Source: Leeuwenhoekiella aestuarii
GTDB lineage: Bacteria; Bacteroidota; Bacteroidia; Flavobacteriales; Flavobacteriaceae
Reading direction: 5' to 3'
Length of the DNA: 64,000 nt
NCBI RefSeq assembly: GCF_004104055.1
Contig: NZ_QOVJ01000004.1
Coordinates: forward strand, 186,001-250,000
The notes below the pieces were generated by a model. It did no database searches. It worked only from the letters and a program-made list of their open reading frames with translations, and was not told the DNA's origin. A program made the translations under genes and the position numbers. Positions 35,981 to 45,000 of this stretch are shown piece after piece (positions within the stretch are counted from its first letter, which is position 1; every line of letters begins with the position of its first letter).

Positions 35981-36826
35981 ATGCTTAGTGATAAGGTTTT
36001 ATACATACGCGATCTTGCAGACTGCCCTCCTTCTTATCTGGATGACCCGGGGCGTAAGGAGTTTTATGAGATCGTCTGGTTGATCAATGAGGAGGCATTA
36101 CACACCCCACAACACGATTTTCAAACGCTGATAGGAAATTGGATTTACCTGATTCCGCCCTATCGCGTACATCAATTGAATAAAGCCGGTAAAAAAGGAG
36201 TTTTGATTTCTTTTAAGCACGAGTTGCTGGAGGACGACCTTAAAGAGTTTTTACTGGATGTCTTTAGAATTTTTAATGTACAAGGTGAGTTCTCGTGTTT
36301 GCAACTCAACGAAGAGAGTGCACACAGCCTGCAAGCAGTTTACAATTTGATGCATGAGGAATATGCTAAAGAGGAAATCAACCTGATTATAGTAAAGGCT
36401 TTGCTTAAAGTGTTTTTACTGAAACTCATTCAGTTGAAAGAGCAGCATTTTACCCTTCAGGACATCAATGAAAAACGGGTATATGAGTTTATGATGCTGC
36501 TGGAGTTGAATTACCACGAGGAACGCACAGCAGCATTTTATGCAGATAAGATGAACATCAGTGCTAAGCGGTTGAATCAGATCTTAAAGGAAAAACTCTC
36601 CAAAACCGGAATGCAACTCATTCACGATCGTCTGGTCCTGGAAGCCAAACGCCAGATGATTCACAGTGAAAACACCATCAAAGAAATTGGTTTCAATCTG
36701 GGGTTTAAAGACCGGTCCTATTTTAGTAGATTTTTTAAAGGGCATACCAATCAGACACCGCAGGAGTTTCAGAACCAGGCAAAAAACTATGTGCAACAGC
36801 ACGACAACACCTTGTATCCTGAATGA
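35981..36826 (+). CDS. AraC-family transcriptional regulator
   Basis: A 281-residue regulator starting MLSDKVLYIRDLADCPPSYL. The N-terminal half is a cupin-like sensing region with GNWIYLIPPYRVHQL near residue 60. The C-terminal 100 residues hold two HTHs: RTAAFYADKMNISAKRLNQI and NTIKEIGFNLGFKDRSYFSR followed by FFKGHTNQTPQEF, the standard AraC signature. I prefer the ATG at 35981 to an in-frame upstream start with an unlikely leader. It is divergent from hxlB and probably activates hxlBA when its ligand, perhaps formaldehyde-derived or a sugar, is present. Convergent with the porin gene (6-base gap). Confidence 0.88.
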   Translation: MLSDKVLYIRDLADCPPSYLDDPGRKEFYEIVWLINEEALHTPQHDFQTLIGNWIYLIPPYRVHQLNKAGKKGVLISFKHELLEDDLKEFLLDVFRIFNVQGEFSCLQLNEESAHSLQAVYNLMHEEYAKEEINLIIVKALLKVFLLKLIQLKEQHFTLQDINEKRVYEFMMLLELNYHEERTAAFYADKMNISAKRLNQILKEKLSKTGMQLIHDRLVLEAKRQMIHSENTIKEIGFNLGFKDRSYFSRFFKGHTNQTPQEFQNQAKNYVQQHDNTLYPE

Positions 36827-36832
36827 ACGTCA

Positions 36833-38053
36833 TTAAAACGAAATATCCCACTGCACTCTAAAACGCAACTCGTTTTTAAGTTGTTCGGTTGGAGTTTCAT
36901 AATCAAAGCTAGAAATCTCAGCAGTTAACTTGTTGCGATGTCCTTTAAAAAACCAATTGAAAGCGAGTGAAGATTCATCCAACTCCGTATCTTGACTCCT
37001 ATCCGGTTTAAAACTGGCATAGCGTACAGCTACTTCTAAAGGTTTGGGCCACCATGAAATCGCCTGATTGGCAAAATAACCTGCCTGCAGATAATACCCA
37101 CTCAAGGTAGTTGTGGCATTTGCATTCAGTTTATCAATGATTTCTTTGCGGTGTATTTCTGATTGCCAACTGAAGCCTTGATACTTAAAAGCAGTCTCTA
37201 CATTCGTCTGATTGATGCGGTACTGGCCGGGTTCTTGTTGTTCAAAACCTGCTAAAAAGCCACCACCTGAAGAAGAAAACCGCGTAAACGGACTTCGGTT
37301 TGTAACAGCTGATACGGCTAGAATTGCCTCTGGAGTTTGATGTAATTGTAAATCACTACCTCCTGAAAAACCAAGATCATCTCCCAAAACATTCCATTGC
37401 AGACGACCAAAATACATCAGGTTCTTATCATCATTCTCCGTAGCAGACCTACCGCTTCCGGTGACTACTGCCGCCCAATAACTAAAATCTGCAGATCCCC
37501 TGCCTGCTAATCTGCCGTATAACTCTATACCTTGCTGGCGATCTACGGTAAAACTTCGGTTTAAAATAGAGCGGTCAACCAGTTGTTGTGCTCCACTACT
37601 GATGCGGCGCTCCCGGGTAAACTCCAGCTTCCACTGCCCTATTTTAATGTTTAGCCACTTCCACCGCTCTATCATAATTCTAAAATCAAGCAGATTTCCT
37701 TGCCCCAGTTCATATTCCCAATAGTATTTCAGCCAGGGTTTATAGGCATGACCACCAACTTTAAGTCGGGAACGATTTATTTTAAAAACACTATTCTCTT
37801 CTTCACTGAAATCGTCATAGGTTAACGGATCATTATCTCCGGGTGTCGCATAGCGGAATTGAAATCGACTCTGTATCTGTAGTGAAAAGTCATTATGAGG
37901 TGCTGTAAATTGAATGCCCTTAGCTCCATAATCAATTTGCCATTTTGAGATAGAATCATGTTTTGCGAGCTCTTGAGCAAATGCAGCTTGTGGAAGCAAC
38001 ATACAAAAGCATGAAAGCGCAAAAAAAGTATAAATGATACGAAGCGTATCCAT
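36833..38053 (-). CDS. Phosphate-selective-porin-like outer-membrane protein
   Basis: A 406-residue barrel with a signal peptide (to about QAAFAQ, residue 27). LQIQSRFQFRYAT opens the first strand, and KINRSRLKVGGHAYKPWLKY with YWEYELGQGNLLDFRI is the pattern of OprO/OprP-type porins in Bacteroidota. It ends in an aromatic strand FRVQWDISF. It should passively admit anions such as phosphate; selectivity is not proven by sequence. Single gene, convergent with the AraC regulator. Confidence 0.82.
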   Translation of the reverse strand: MDTLRIIYTFFALSCFCMLLPQAAFAQELAKHDSISKWQIDYGAKGIQFTAPHNDFSLQIQSRFQFRYATPGDNDPLTYDDFSEEENSVFKINRSRLKVGGHAYKPWLKYYWEYELGQGNLLDFRIMIERWKWLNIKIGQWKLEFTRERRISSGAQQLVDRSILNRSFTVDRQQGIELYGRLAGRGSADFSYWAAVVTGSGRSATENDDKNLMYFGRLQWNVLGDDLGFSGGSDLQLHQTPEAILAVSAVTNRSPFTRFSSSGGGFLAGFEQQEPGQYRINQTNVETAFKYQGFSWQSEIHRKEIIDKLNANATTTLSGYYLQAGYFANQAISWWPKPLEVAVRYASFKPDRSQDTELDESSLAFNWFFKGHRNKLTAEISSFDYETPTEQLKNELRFRVQWDISF

Positions 38054-38185
38054 AGCTATAAGAACCTAAAGTTTAGGCCTGCAAAAGTAAGTATAAGCTC
38101 ACAGTTAACAATAACTAAAGGTTAAAGAAACACAAGCCTAACACAATGGATAGATCTGAGACTAAAGCGTACACAGTTTGGTTAT

Positions 38186-39064
38186 TTAGTTACCCTTTAG
38201 AGAATGGTAAACTTTTTTACTACCACTAACCACAAGCAACACCAGAAAACCAACTACCAGGCCTAATAAAAACTCAACCAACATACTGGGCCAGGTTTCA
38301 AATAGATCGTGAATAAAATGCAGGTTATGCGTAAAAATCCCACCAGAAACCAGAAGCAAGGCAATAGTACCAATTACCGAAAGACTTTTGATCACTACCG
38401 GTAGGGCACTGACTAGAAACTTGCCTACTTTGTCAGAAAAACTATCGTCTTCTTCATTAAGGTCAATAAGTTTAGCACCAAACTCATCCATACGTACGAT
38501 AAGTGCAACTATGCCATAAACCCCTACAGTTGCAACAAGTGCGATAATAGTTACCACAATAATCTGATTGATCAGTTCCTCGCCGGTTACCGTACCCAAA
38601 GCAATGATGATGATCTCTACAGAGAGGATAAAATCGGTTAAAATAGCCGACTTCACTTTTTCTTTTTCATACTTAAGAATCGCTTCTTCACTCATATCCT
38701 GTAAAGCCGGTTTTTCTTCGGCATGTGCATGCGGAAAGAAAAACTCATAGATCTTTTCTGCTCCTTCATAAGCCAAATAGAGTCCGCCAATGATGAGAAT
38801 CACCGTGATGGCGACGGGTATAAAGGCACTCAGTAAAAAGGCTATGGGTAAAATAATGATCTTATTGAGCAATGAACCTTTTGTTATGGCCCACAATACC
38901 GGAATCTCACGCGACGACATAAAGCCTGAAGCTTTTTCGGCGTTAACGGCAAGGTCATCTCCTAGAATTCCTGCGGTTTTCTTCCCGGCAACTTTGGCCA
39001 TTACCGAAACGTCGTCCATTAAGGTTGCAATGTCATCTAAAAGCGCAAAAAATCCTGAAGCCAT
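38186..39064 (-). CDS. DUF808 family inner-membrane protein (YedI-like)
   Basis: A 292-residue protein starting MASGFFALLDDIATLMDDVS and continuing with AGILGDDLAVNAEKASGF, the DUF808 signature. Five or six membrane segments follow (for example PIAFLLSAFIPVAITVILII and IIVVTIIALVATVGVYGIVA). Function unknown; the E. coli relative is YedI. ATG 39064 is preferred over an in-frame TTG nine codons earlier. No operon partner. Confidence 0.9.
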   Translation of the reverse strand: MASGFFALLDDIATLMDDVSVMAKVAGKKTAGILGDDLAVNAEKASGFMSSREIPVLWAITKGSLLNKIIILPIAFLLSAFIPVAITVILIIGGLYLAYEGAEKIYEFFFPHAHAEEKPALQDMSEEAILKYEKEKVKSAILTDFILSVEIIIIALGTVTGEELINQIIVVTIIALVATVGVYGIVALIVRMDEFGAKLIDLNEEDDSFSDKVGKFLVSALPVVIKSLSVIGTIALLLVSGGIFTHNLHFIHDLFETWPSMLVEFLLGLVVGFLVLLVVSGSKKVYHSLKGN

Positions 39065-39350
39065 AAAAGCAGTTTTGATTGTGAGCAGCAATATAAGTTT
39101 ACCTTTTAAAGTAAAGAATTAAAATATTGATAATTTATAGAGAAACCTTTCGTTATAAACTATGAAATATACTTGTTAATTCTTCAATCTACGCAGTTTA
39201 CAGCGCAAGCGTAAAAAGGTTGAAATACAGATATATGCGATTAAAGTATGTATTAAATATGTTAAATCTAAAATTGATGTAGTCCAAAAACTACTATCTA
39301 GATTCATTTTAATTAATTTCGCAGGCTTAATTCTCCATGTTCCAAAAATT

Positions 39351-39731
39351 ATGAATACCATTAATCTCGGCGAGTTTCGTCTAGACTTTCAAGCCCATTT
39401 TATAAAACTAAAAATCAATAACGGCGGACATTTTGATTCCGATTCTTTTCAAAATTGCCTGGATCTTAAATCTGAAATATACGGAAGCAGAAAGCTGGGC
39501 TTATTAATCACAAATGAAGATAAGAATGACTATTCAATAGATCCTTTATTTTTGATCAAAGATAAATTGGTTTTAGAAGATAATTTTAAATGGATCATTG
39601 TCGTCTCTAATAAAAATCCGGACTATACGAATTTTGAATACTTTAAAAGGTTGACTTCGATTCCGTGTAAATTTGTAACTGATTTTAAAGAAGTAGCAGA
39701 CCATGATACCTACTGCGTGCACACGATGTAG
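39351..39731 (+). CDS. Conserved-looking hypothetical protein (STAS-like fold?)
   Basis: A 126-residue soluble protein. The alternation of beta strands and helices (FIKLKIN, KLGLLITNEDKN, FKWIIVVSNKN) and the length recall the SpoIIAA/STAS-like proteins seen in Flavobacteriaceae, but no diagnostic motif is visible. ATG at 39351. It has no obvious partner; the gap upstream (39065-39350) is AT-rich and empty apart from a doubtful 61-codon frame on the other strand. Confidence 0.55.
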   Translation: MNTINLGEFRLDFQAHFIKLKINNGGHFDSDSFQNCLDLKSEIYGSRKLGLLITNEDKNDYSIDPLFLIKDKLVLEDNFKWIIVVSNKNPDYTNFEYFKRLTSIPCKFVTDFKEVADHDTYCVHTM

Positions 39732-39759
39732 CCCTTTATCTTACATATAATCTACCCAC

Positions 39760-40191
39760 CTATTGTGTAATTTCATCCCCCTTATAATTAAAAACCAATT
39801 GATTCTTTTTTGCTATAGCAGATTCTAGAATTAAGCTATACGTGCTGTTACCATATTTTTTAGTGTGTAGCAACGTATTGAATTTAATATTGGGGTAAGA
39901 AGCTGTCAACGTCTCTTTAACTGCTTGCGGAAGCTCGTGGTATGCGATAGGAGTTTGTTGCTTAATAAGGCATCCGTCTTTAGCATACCATACGCTTTGG
40001 TTAAGGTCTTTTGATTGAAAGTCTACTTTATAGAAACTCCCGGCTTGTTCCCAGCTGGCATGAGTTGCTTTTTTAAAGTCTAATTCAAAATTGGTTCTGA
40101 TATTTGCGGGCACTTGGTTAGCAGGTAAGTCTTGTGCACCTACTGTAGTGCTTAAAAAAATACTGATCATTAAGATTGTTAGCGTTTTCAT
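39760..40191 (-). CDS. Secreted PepSY-like protein 1
   Basis: A 143-residue periplasmic protein: signal peptide to VGAQ (residue 19), then VPANIRTNFELDFKKATHAS with WEQAGSFYKVDF, the PepSY-like (beta-lactamase-inhibitor-like) pattern in which a PxxI...F...P-A...W run precedes a strand pair. One domain plus a second half repeat (LPQAVKETLTASYP). It is a paralogue of the gene at 40469. Such proteins are often targets of nearby envelope two-component systems, and a response regulator/kinase pair lies 1 kb away. Confidence 0.75.
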   Translation of the reverse strand: MKTLTILMISIFLSTTVGAQDLPANQVPANIRTNFELDFKKATHASWEQAGSFYKVDFQSKDLNQSVWYAKDGCLIKQQTPIAYHELPQAVKETLTASYPNIKFNTLLHTKKYGNSTYSLILESAIAKKNQLVFNYKGDEITQ

Positions 40192-40348
40192 AGGGTATTG
40201 TTTATAAATTAATGTTGTACAAACTAAAGGCTCAAATCTGGAAGCAATTGGTACATATCCCTTTTGAAAAGGTTAAAAAATGTGAAATTTCATCGCTTCT
40301 TAAGTTTACCGATTTTCATATAGTAAACGACTTCGTGACCAGCCCCTC

Positions 40349-40410
40349 CAAGCATTAAACTGAGCGAGACTTGTTTCGCAGCATTTAAATCTCGAGTATC
40401 GATTAAACAT
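40349..40410. repeat. Hairpin-pair repeat C, copy 1
   Basis: In the gap between the two PepSY-like genes. AAGCATTAAACTGAGCGAGA, CTTG, then GCATTTAAATCTCGAGTATC matches the units at 44040 and 58541. Here the first hairpin (CGAGAC...GTTTCG) is shortened and the second (CTCGA...TCGA) is partly degenerate. Confidence 0.6.
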
Positions 40411-40468
40411 TAAAAAAAGGATCGAACACGTATTCAATCCCTTTACTAGGTATAGCTCAAAAGAAGCA

Positions 40469-40909
40469 TTAATCTTCTAGATCGCTTAAAATCTTACCGG
40501 TTGCATCTACAACCACTTCCCGCTCCTGAAACCATCCTTTTTCAAGTTCTACTGTATAGGTGATTTTGCCTTTTATATCCAGTTTCTCAACTTCCTCAAT
40601 GGTAAAATCTTTATGAGCTTTAAGCAATGCATCGTGTACCCCCTGAGGCAGTTCATCTACAGTTAGTTCCTGCTCAGACTTTAATATAGCGCCAGACTTA
40701 TCATACCAGATCTCATGATCCATACGATCTACTTCAAACGCGACACTATAACCTGGGTATTCTTGCTCCCACTCCACATCCGTTGCCTGAGCATAGTTTT
40801 GCTGAAAACTTGCTCTTATCGCTTGTGGCACACGATCAGGGGTTAGATCTTGAGCATGTACAGCGGTTATTCCGGTTAGCCCCAGAAGCATCAATTTTAC
40901 ATTTTTCAT
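40469..40909 (-). CDS. Secreted PepSY-like protein 2
   Basis: A 146-residue paralogue of the preceding gene: signal peptide to VHAQ (residue 20), then LTPDRVPQAIRASFQQNYAQ, DVEWEQEYPGYSVAFE, IWYDKSGAILKSE and a second half LPQGVHDALLKAHKDF with the closing VVVDATGKIL. PepSY-like fold, function unknown; may bind a peptide or quench an envelope protease. It is divergent from the response regulator at 41127 (217-base gap), a position that suggests control by it. Confidence 0.8.
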   Translation of the reverse strand: MKNVKLMLLGLTGITAVHAQDLTPDRVPQAIRASFQQNYAQATDVEWEQEYPGYSVAFEVDRMDHEIWYDKSGAILKSEQELTVDELPQGVHDALLKAHKDFTIEEVEKLDIKGKITYTVELEKGWFQEREVVVDATGKILSDLED

Positions 40910-41126
40910 AATTTTTTCAGTTTAAATTCTGCACAAACAAATGAATCAAAACTGTAAACAATTGGTAGCTTCAGCCGGTGTAAACGTTAAAAACTGTGAA
41001 ACTACCATAGAGATTGAGAAAGCTTCCTTTATTTAGAAGGTATAAAGAATAGAGCTCTCATCCTGACTTTACCACTTCTTTACAGAATTGGCTCTTAATG
41101 TTGCATGACTTATACAGACCGTAGCG

Positions 41127-41798
41127 ATGAAAATATTGATTATAGAAGATGAACCTCAGATGCTAGATAATATGCGAGATACGCTAGAGCAAGAACGTTA
41201 TCTCGTAGAAACTGCAAGTACATTTGCTGAAGCAAGTTTTAAAATAGGCAGTTATGATTATGACTGTATTTTACTTGATATTATGTTGCCTGATGGTAAT
41301 GGGCTCAACCTACTTAAACAACTTAAAGATTTGGGTAAAGAAGAAGGGGTTATCATCGTTTCTGCAAATGATTCTTTAGATGATCGCATTCAGGGTTTAA
41401 ATATGGGTGCAGATGATTACCTGCCCAAGCCTTTTCACACTGCAGAATTGAATGCTCGCGTACAGGCCGTTTTAAGACGCAGAAATTTTGAAGGAAATAA
41501 ATACATAGAAATAGGGAATGTGGTCATTGATCCCGAAAGCCGAAGCCTCACCATAGCAGATAAAGAAGTGATTTTAAACCGAAAAGAATATGATATTCTG
41601 ACCTATCTGATTTCTAATAAAACCCGACTGGTTACCAAAGCTGCCCTCGCAGAACACGTGTGGGGAGATCATATAGATCAGGCAGATAGTTTTGATTTTA
41701 TATACTCTCAAATTAAAAACCTGCGTAAAAAACTGGAAAATGCTACTATTAAAGTCGGAGCCGTTTACGGCATAGGATATAAATTAGAGCTCGATTGA
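41127..41798 (+). CDS. OmpR-family response regulator
   Basis: A 223-residue regulator. Receiver domain (1-115): acidic pair IEDE (7-8), phospho-acceptor in CILLDIMLPDG (Asp51), and the K-P pair GADDYLPKPF (Lys102). C-terminal winged helix (130-223) with SRSLTIADKEVILNRKEYDI and IYSQIKNLRKKL. Phosphorylated by the kinase encoded next, it should control envelope genes such as the PepSY-like ones. Its stop and the kinase ATG overlap by one base. Confidence 0.92.
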   Translation: MKILIIEDEPQMLDNMRDTLEQERYLVETASTFAEASFKIGSYDYDCILLDIMLPDGNGLNLLKQLKDLGKEEGVIIVSANDSLDDRIQGLNMGADDYLPKPFHTAELNARVQAVLRRRNFEGNKYIEIGNVVIDPESRSLTIADKEVILNRKEYDILTYLISNKTRLVTKAALAEHVWGDHIDQADSFDFIYSQIKNLRKKLENATIKVGAVYGIGYKLELD

Positions 41799-43066
41799 TG
41801 AAACTGCTCAATTATACTTCAAAATACCTTGCATTTCTGCTGCTTGCAGTCATCACCCTCTGGGCATTAGCCTTTTATTACGCGATGCTTGATGAGATAT
41901 ACGACAGTCTTGATGACGGACTCGAAAATCAAAAAATACTCTTGCTTAAACGTGCTAAAGAAGACCCCGGTATCCTGGACAACAACGACTTTAACAAACA
42001 CGTATATAGCTTTACTCCTATTCAACAACAACAGTATGAGAATCATCAAGAGCGGTATCAGGATACCTTGATGTATATGATTAACGAAGAAGATTTTGAG
42101 CCCGTGCGCATTTACGAAAGTACGCTGAAAGCAGAAGGCCGCTATTACAAGCTTAAAATCATCACTTCGATGGTAGAGGAAGATGACCTGATTGAAGATC
42201 TGGTGAGTTATCTCATCGGACTTTATTTTATTTTGGTCCTCAGCATCCTTGTTTTAAACAACTTATTACTCAAGCGCATCTGGAAACCGTTTTACGACCT
42301 TATCGCTCAGTTAAAAAGCTTCAATATTGAACAAAAACCGCAAATCACGCTCACCCCTACTGCTGTAGAAGAATTTAACCTGCTCAACACCACGGTAAGC
42401 GAACTCATAAACTCTGCGCATAAATCCTATAATGAGCAAAAACAGTTTATTGAAAATGCATCCCATGAGCTGCAAACCCCGCTGGCTATAAGCATTAATA
42501 AACTCGAATTGTTTCTTGAAAAAAACAGCCTTACTGATGACCAACTGATGCATATGGCTTCCGTACTGGATAATCTGGGTAGGCTTACCCGGTTGAACAA
42601 ATCGTTATTGCTCCTCTCTAAGATTGAAAACAAACAGTTTCAAGAAGCAGAACCTATTGATTTTAATGTACTCGCTCAGGAGTGCATAACAGATTTTAAA
42701 GAGATCGCCATACACAAAGGTATAGACTTAAAGCTGCATGCTACTGATGGTATTCAATTTAAAATGAATAAAGACCTGGCGCGTATTTTATTGACCAACC
42801 TCATCAAAAACGCTTTGGTACACGGCAAGCCGCAAAACCCGGTTACCCTGAGTATTGCAAACAAGCAACTGAAGGTGAGGAATACCGGTACAGCTTCTCC
42901 ACTGGATGCTGAACTTATTTTTGCACGTTTTAAAAAAATAGGAGCTACCGAAAAATCAACAGGGCTGGGCTTACCCATTGCACGCGCAATTGCCGAAAAA
43001 TATAATCTCACGCTCAGGTATACGTTTGACGGAGAACACACGTTTACGGTTCAATTTCCTAAATAA
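41798..43066 (+). CDS. Sensor histidine kinase
   Basis: A 422-residue inner-membrane kinase. Two membrane segments (about 12-30 and 145-165) flank a periplasmic sensor of about 115 residues. Dimerisation helix with the phosphorylated His: FIENASHELQTPLAISINKL (H225 region). ATPase: NLIKNALVHG (N box), and STGLGLPIARAI (G2 box); the G1 box is short and poorly conserved. The start is the ATG at 41798, overlapping the regulator stop (TGATG). Signal unknown; the PepSY neighbours suggest envelope stress or a peptide cue. Confidence 0.92.
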   Translation: MKLLNYTSKYLAFLLLAVITLWALAFYYAMLDEIYDSLDDGLENQKILLLKRAKEDPGILDNNDFNKHVYSFTPIQQQQYENHQERYQDTLMYMINEEDFEPVRIYESTLKAEGRYYKLKIITSMVEEDDLIEDLVSYLIGLYFILVLSILVLNNLLLKRIWKPFYDLIAQLKSFNIEQKPQITLTPTAVEEFNLLNTTVSELINSAHKSYNEQKQFIENASHELQTPLAISINKLELFLEKNSLTDDQLMHMASVLDNLGRLTRLNKSLLLLSKIENKQFQEAEPIDFNVLAQECITDFKEIAIHKGIDLKLHATDGIQFKMNKDLARILLTNLIKNALVHGKPQNPVTLSIANKQLKVRNTGTASPLDAELIFARFKKIGATEKSTGLGLPIARAIAEKYNLTLRYTFDGEHTFTVQFPK

Positions 43067-43145
43067 GAGTTATAGATCAGGTGGTATTCCCAATTCTTTC
43101 TAGTTTTAGTATTCAAATTTGTTTTCTGAAAAATGTAGATTTAAA

Positions 43146-44009
43146 ATGAAGTATTTATCACATTATATAATTTCTGGTGTTCTGATCTTATCAGGGATAC
43201 TATCCTATGCTTTTTATAAAAAATCTATTGCTGAAGAACGAGAGATTTTAGAAAATGCTTCCTATACTATTGTAAACAGTTGGGAGTTGCCCACACTTCT
43301 TGATGAAGTTAGCGGCATTGCGTGGGTAAATGATTCTACCATAGCCTGTATTCAGGATGAAAATGGTGTTATTTACAATTTCAACTTAAATACCGGTGAG
43401 ATTAGTAACGACATTACTTTTGGAGAAGACGGCGATTATGAAGCCATTGCGCTCCATGAAAATGATGCCTATGTAATGCGTAGTGACGGTCGTATTTTTG
43501 AGGTTAAATCATTCACTTCAGACACTGTTGCTCCGCGTTATTTTGATACTTCATTTAAGTCTAAAAACAATATGGAGTCGCTAACCTATAACCCGAAAAC
43601 TAAAAGTCTGGTCACAATTGCTAAAGATAAAGGCTTAGATAAAGATCGCTACAAAGGGCTCTATTCAATCCCATTAGCAACTAAAATTCTGGATGAAAAA
43701 CCCCTGTTTAAAATAGATATGCAAGCCAAAGAGTTTGAGGCTTTCCAAACTAAAAAAGAAGAAAAAACCTTCAATCCTTCAGATATAGCGATACACCCTA
43801 AAACCGGGGAGTATTACCTAGTAGACGGAAAAAAACCAAAGCTTTTGATATTGAGCGCTACAGGAACGATTAAAAGGGTTCATGAGTTAAATAAGTATCA
43901 TTTTGCGCAACCAGAGAGCATAACCTTTAGTCCTAATGGTACACTTTATATCGCTAACGAAGCTGCTGATGGAGTAGCAACGCTTCTGGAGGTTACGTTA
44001 AAAAAGTAA
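43146..44009 (+). CDS. SdiA-regulated-domain beta-propeller protein
   Basis: A 287-residue protein anchored or exported by an N-terminal hydrophobic segment (residues 8-23). LPTLLDEVSGIAWVNDST, then ESLTYNPKTKSLVTIAKD, FNPSDIAIHPKTGEYYLVDG and PESITFSPNGTLYIANE are the repeating blades of the SdiA-regulated/YjiK-like propeller family. Substrate unknown. The ATG at 43146 fits the hydrophobic start better than the in-frame upstream one at 43119. It follows the kinase by 79 bases and may be in the same transcript. Confidence 0.82.
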   Translation: MKYLSHYIISGVLILSGILSYAFYKKSIAEEREILENASYTIVNSWELPTLLDEVSGIAWVNDSTIACIQDENGVIYNFNLNTGEISNDITFGEDGDYEAIALHENDAYVMRSDGRIFEVKSFTSDTVAPRYFDTSFKSKNNMESLTYNPKTKSLVTIAKDKGLDKDRYKGLYSIPLATKILDEKPLFKIDMQAKEFEAFQTKKEEKTFNPSDIAIHPKTGEYYLVDGKKPKLLILSATGTIKRVHELNKYHFAQPESITFSPNGTLYIANEAADGVATLLEVTLKK

Positions 44010-44039
44010 ACTATTTCGGGGCAAGCCTGTCTGTCGACT

Positions 44040-44115
44040 AAGCATTAAACGGAACAATACATTTTTAGAACGAGACAAATCTCAGAGCATTTAAATCTCG
44101 ATTATTGAGTAAAGA
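44040..44115. repeat. Hairpin-pair repeat C, copy 2
   Basis: In the 44010-44358 gap. AAGCATTAAACGGAACAATA, then CGAGACAAATCTCAG and TTTAAATCTCGATTATTGAG, matches copies at 40349 and 58541. Both hairpins carry one mismatch. Confidence 0.7.
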
Positions 44116-44294
44116 TTAAATTTTAGTGTCTGTCTCTTGATCAAATACCAAAAACCGGTGTGAGGTCTGGTTTTTAAAATTTTGTTTGAAGAGCTAATTA
44201 TTGGCAACTACTTAGAAGTATATAAATTTTTAAGTATTTGAATCTTGATTATCCAATTAAGGTATAATGTGATTATTACGCTAAATTAAATGGA

Positions 44295-44326
44295 GAAGCC
44301 GCAACTGATTATACAGTTGCGGCTTC
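44295..44326. terminator. Terminator of the YceI-barrel operon
   Basis: Perfect 13-bp stem GAAGCCGCAACTG / CAGTTGCGGCTTC with loop ATTATA, 33 bases beyond the stop of the minus-strand YceI gene and followed on that strand by T-rich DNA. Confidence 0.75.
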
Positions 44327-44358
44327 AAGGGTTAAAACTAAAAAACCTACAATTACTT

Positions 44359-44940
44359 TTAAAATGCTGTATTAAGAATTCCTGCGATATCAAATTCAAT
44401 AGCAATAACCTCTTTTATTTTAAGCAACCCGAATAACTTTTTGGGAAGCTCCAAATCATAGTCACTAAGCGTTAACTTAAGAATTCCTTTTAAATGTTTG
44501 AGATCTCCCTGTACGATTTCTACAGGTATGGTATAGGTATGCTGTTGACCGGCGAGTGCTATATTTACTAAAGCTTCATACCCGCGTTCTACTCGATTGA
44601 ACTGTTTAAAGTTGAGGATAATTTCAGGATAGTCTTCTGCCTCAAGCATCGCTCTAAAATCTTTGTTTATCGCTTTTCCGCCACAATTGAATCCGTCTAA
44701 ATTCAGTTTTAGTGTGGCATTGCGTAAAAGTATGAGGTCGCCCTGATCGCAATACGCTATCTTTTTTTGAGGCTCAAAATAAGTGGGGTCAAAAACACAG
44801 CTAAAACCGGTTACATTGGTTTCACCTGAAACACGCAGCGTACTGTTTTGCAACTTACTAATTGTGGCCTCTCCAAAGTTGGGCTGACCCAATAACACAA
44901 AACCGCTCAACACAAATAACAAATTTAAAAAGGCTTTCAT
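44359..44940 (-). CDS. Secreted YceI-like lipocalin protein, divergent
   Basis: A 193-residue exported protein (signal peptide to LLGQ, residue 18). The lipocalin-like YceI strands are visible but diverged: STLRVSGETNVTGFSCVFDP, NKDFRAMLEAEDYPEIILNF, and LKHLKGILKLTLSDYDLELP. In Bacteroidota YceI proteins bind isoprenoid-like lipids in the periplasm. It is the last gene of a three-gene operon with a barrel and a second YceI protein. Confidence 0.82.
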   Translation of the reverse strand: MKAFLNLLFVLSGFVLLGQPNFGEATISKLQNSTLRVSGETNVTGFSCVFDPTYFEPQKKIAYCDQGDLILLRNATLKLNLDGFNCGGKAINKDFRAMLEAEDYPEIILNFKQFNRVERGYEALVNIALAGQQHTYTIPVEIVQGDLKHLKGILKLTLSDYDLELPKKLFGLLKIKEVIAIEFDIAGILNTAF

Positions 44941-45000
44941 AATCAGAGATTTTATAGATAACAGCGTGTAATTACACGCTGTTATCTTATTTAATATAGT

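Noticed and set aside
39176-39361. 61-codon minus-strand frame
   Set aside because: Overlaps the start of the gene at 39351, with no recognisable motif; the hydrophobic middle is common in AT-rich DNA.
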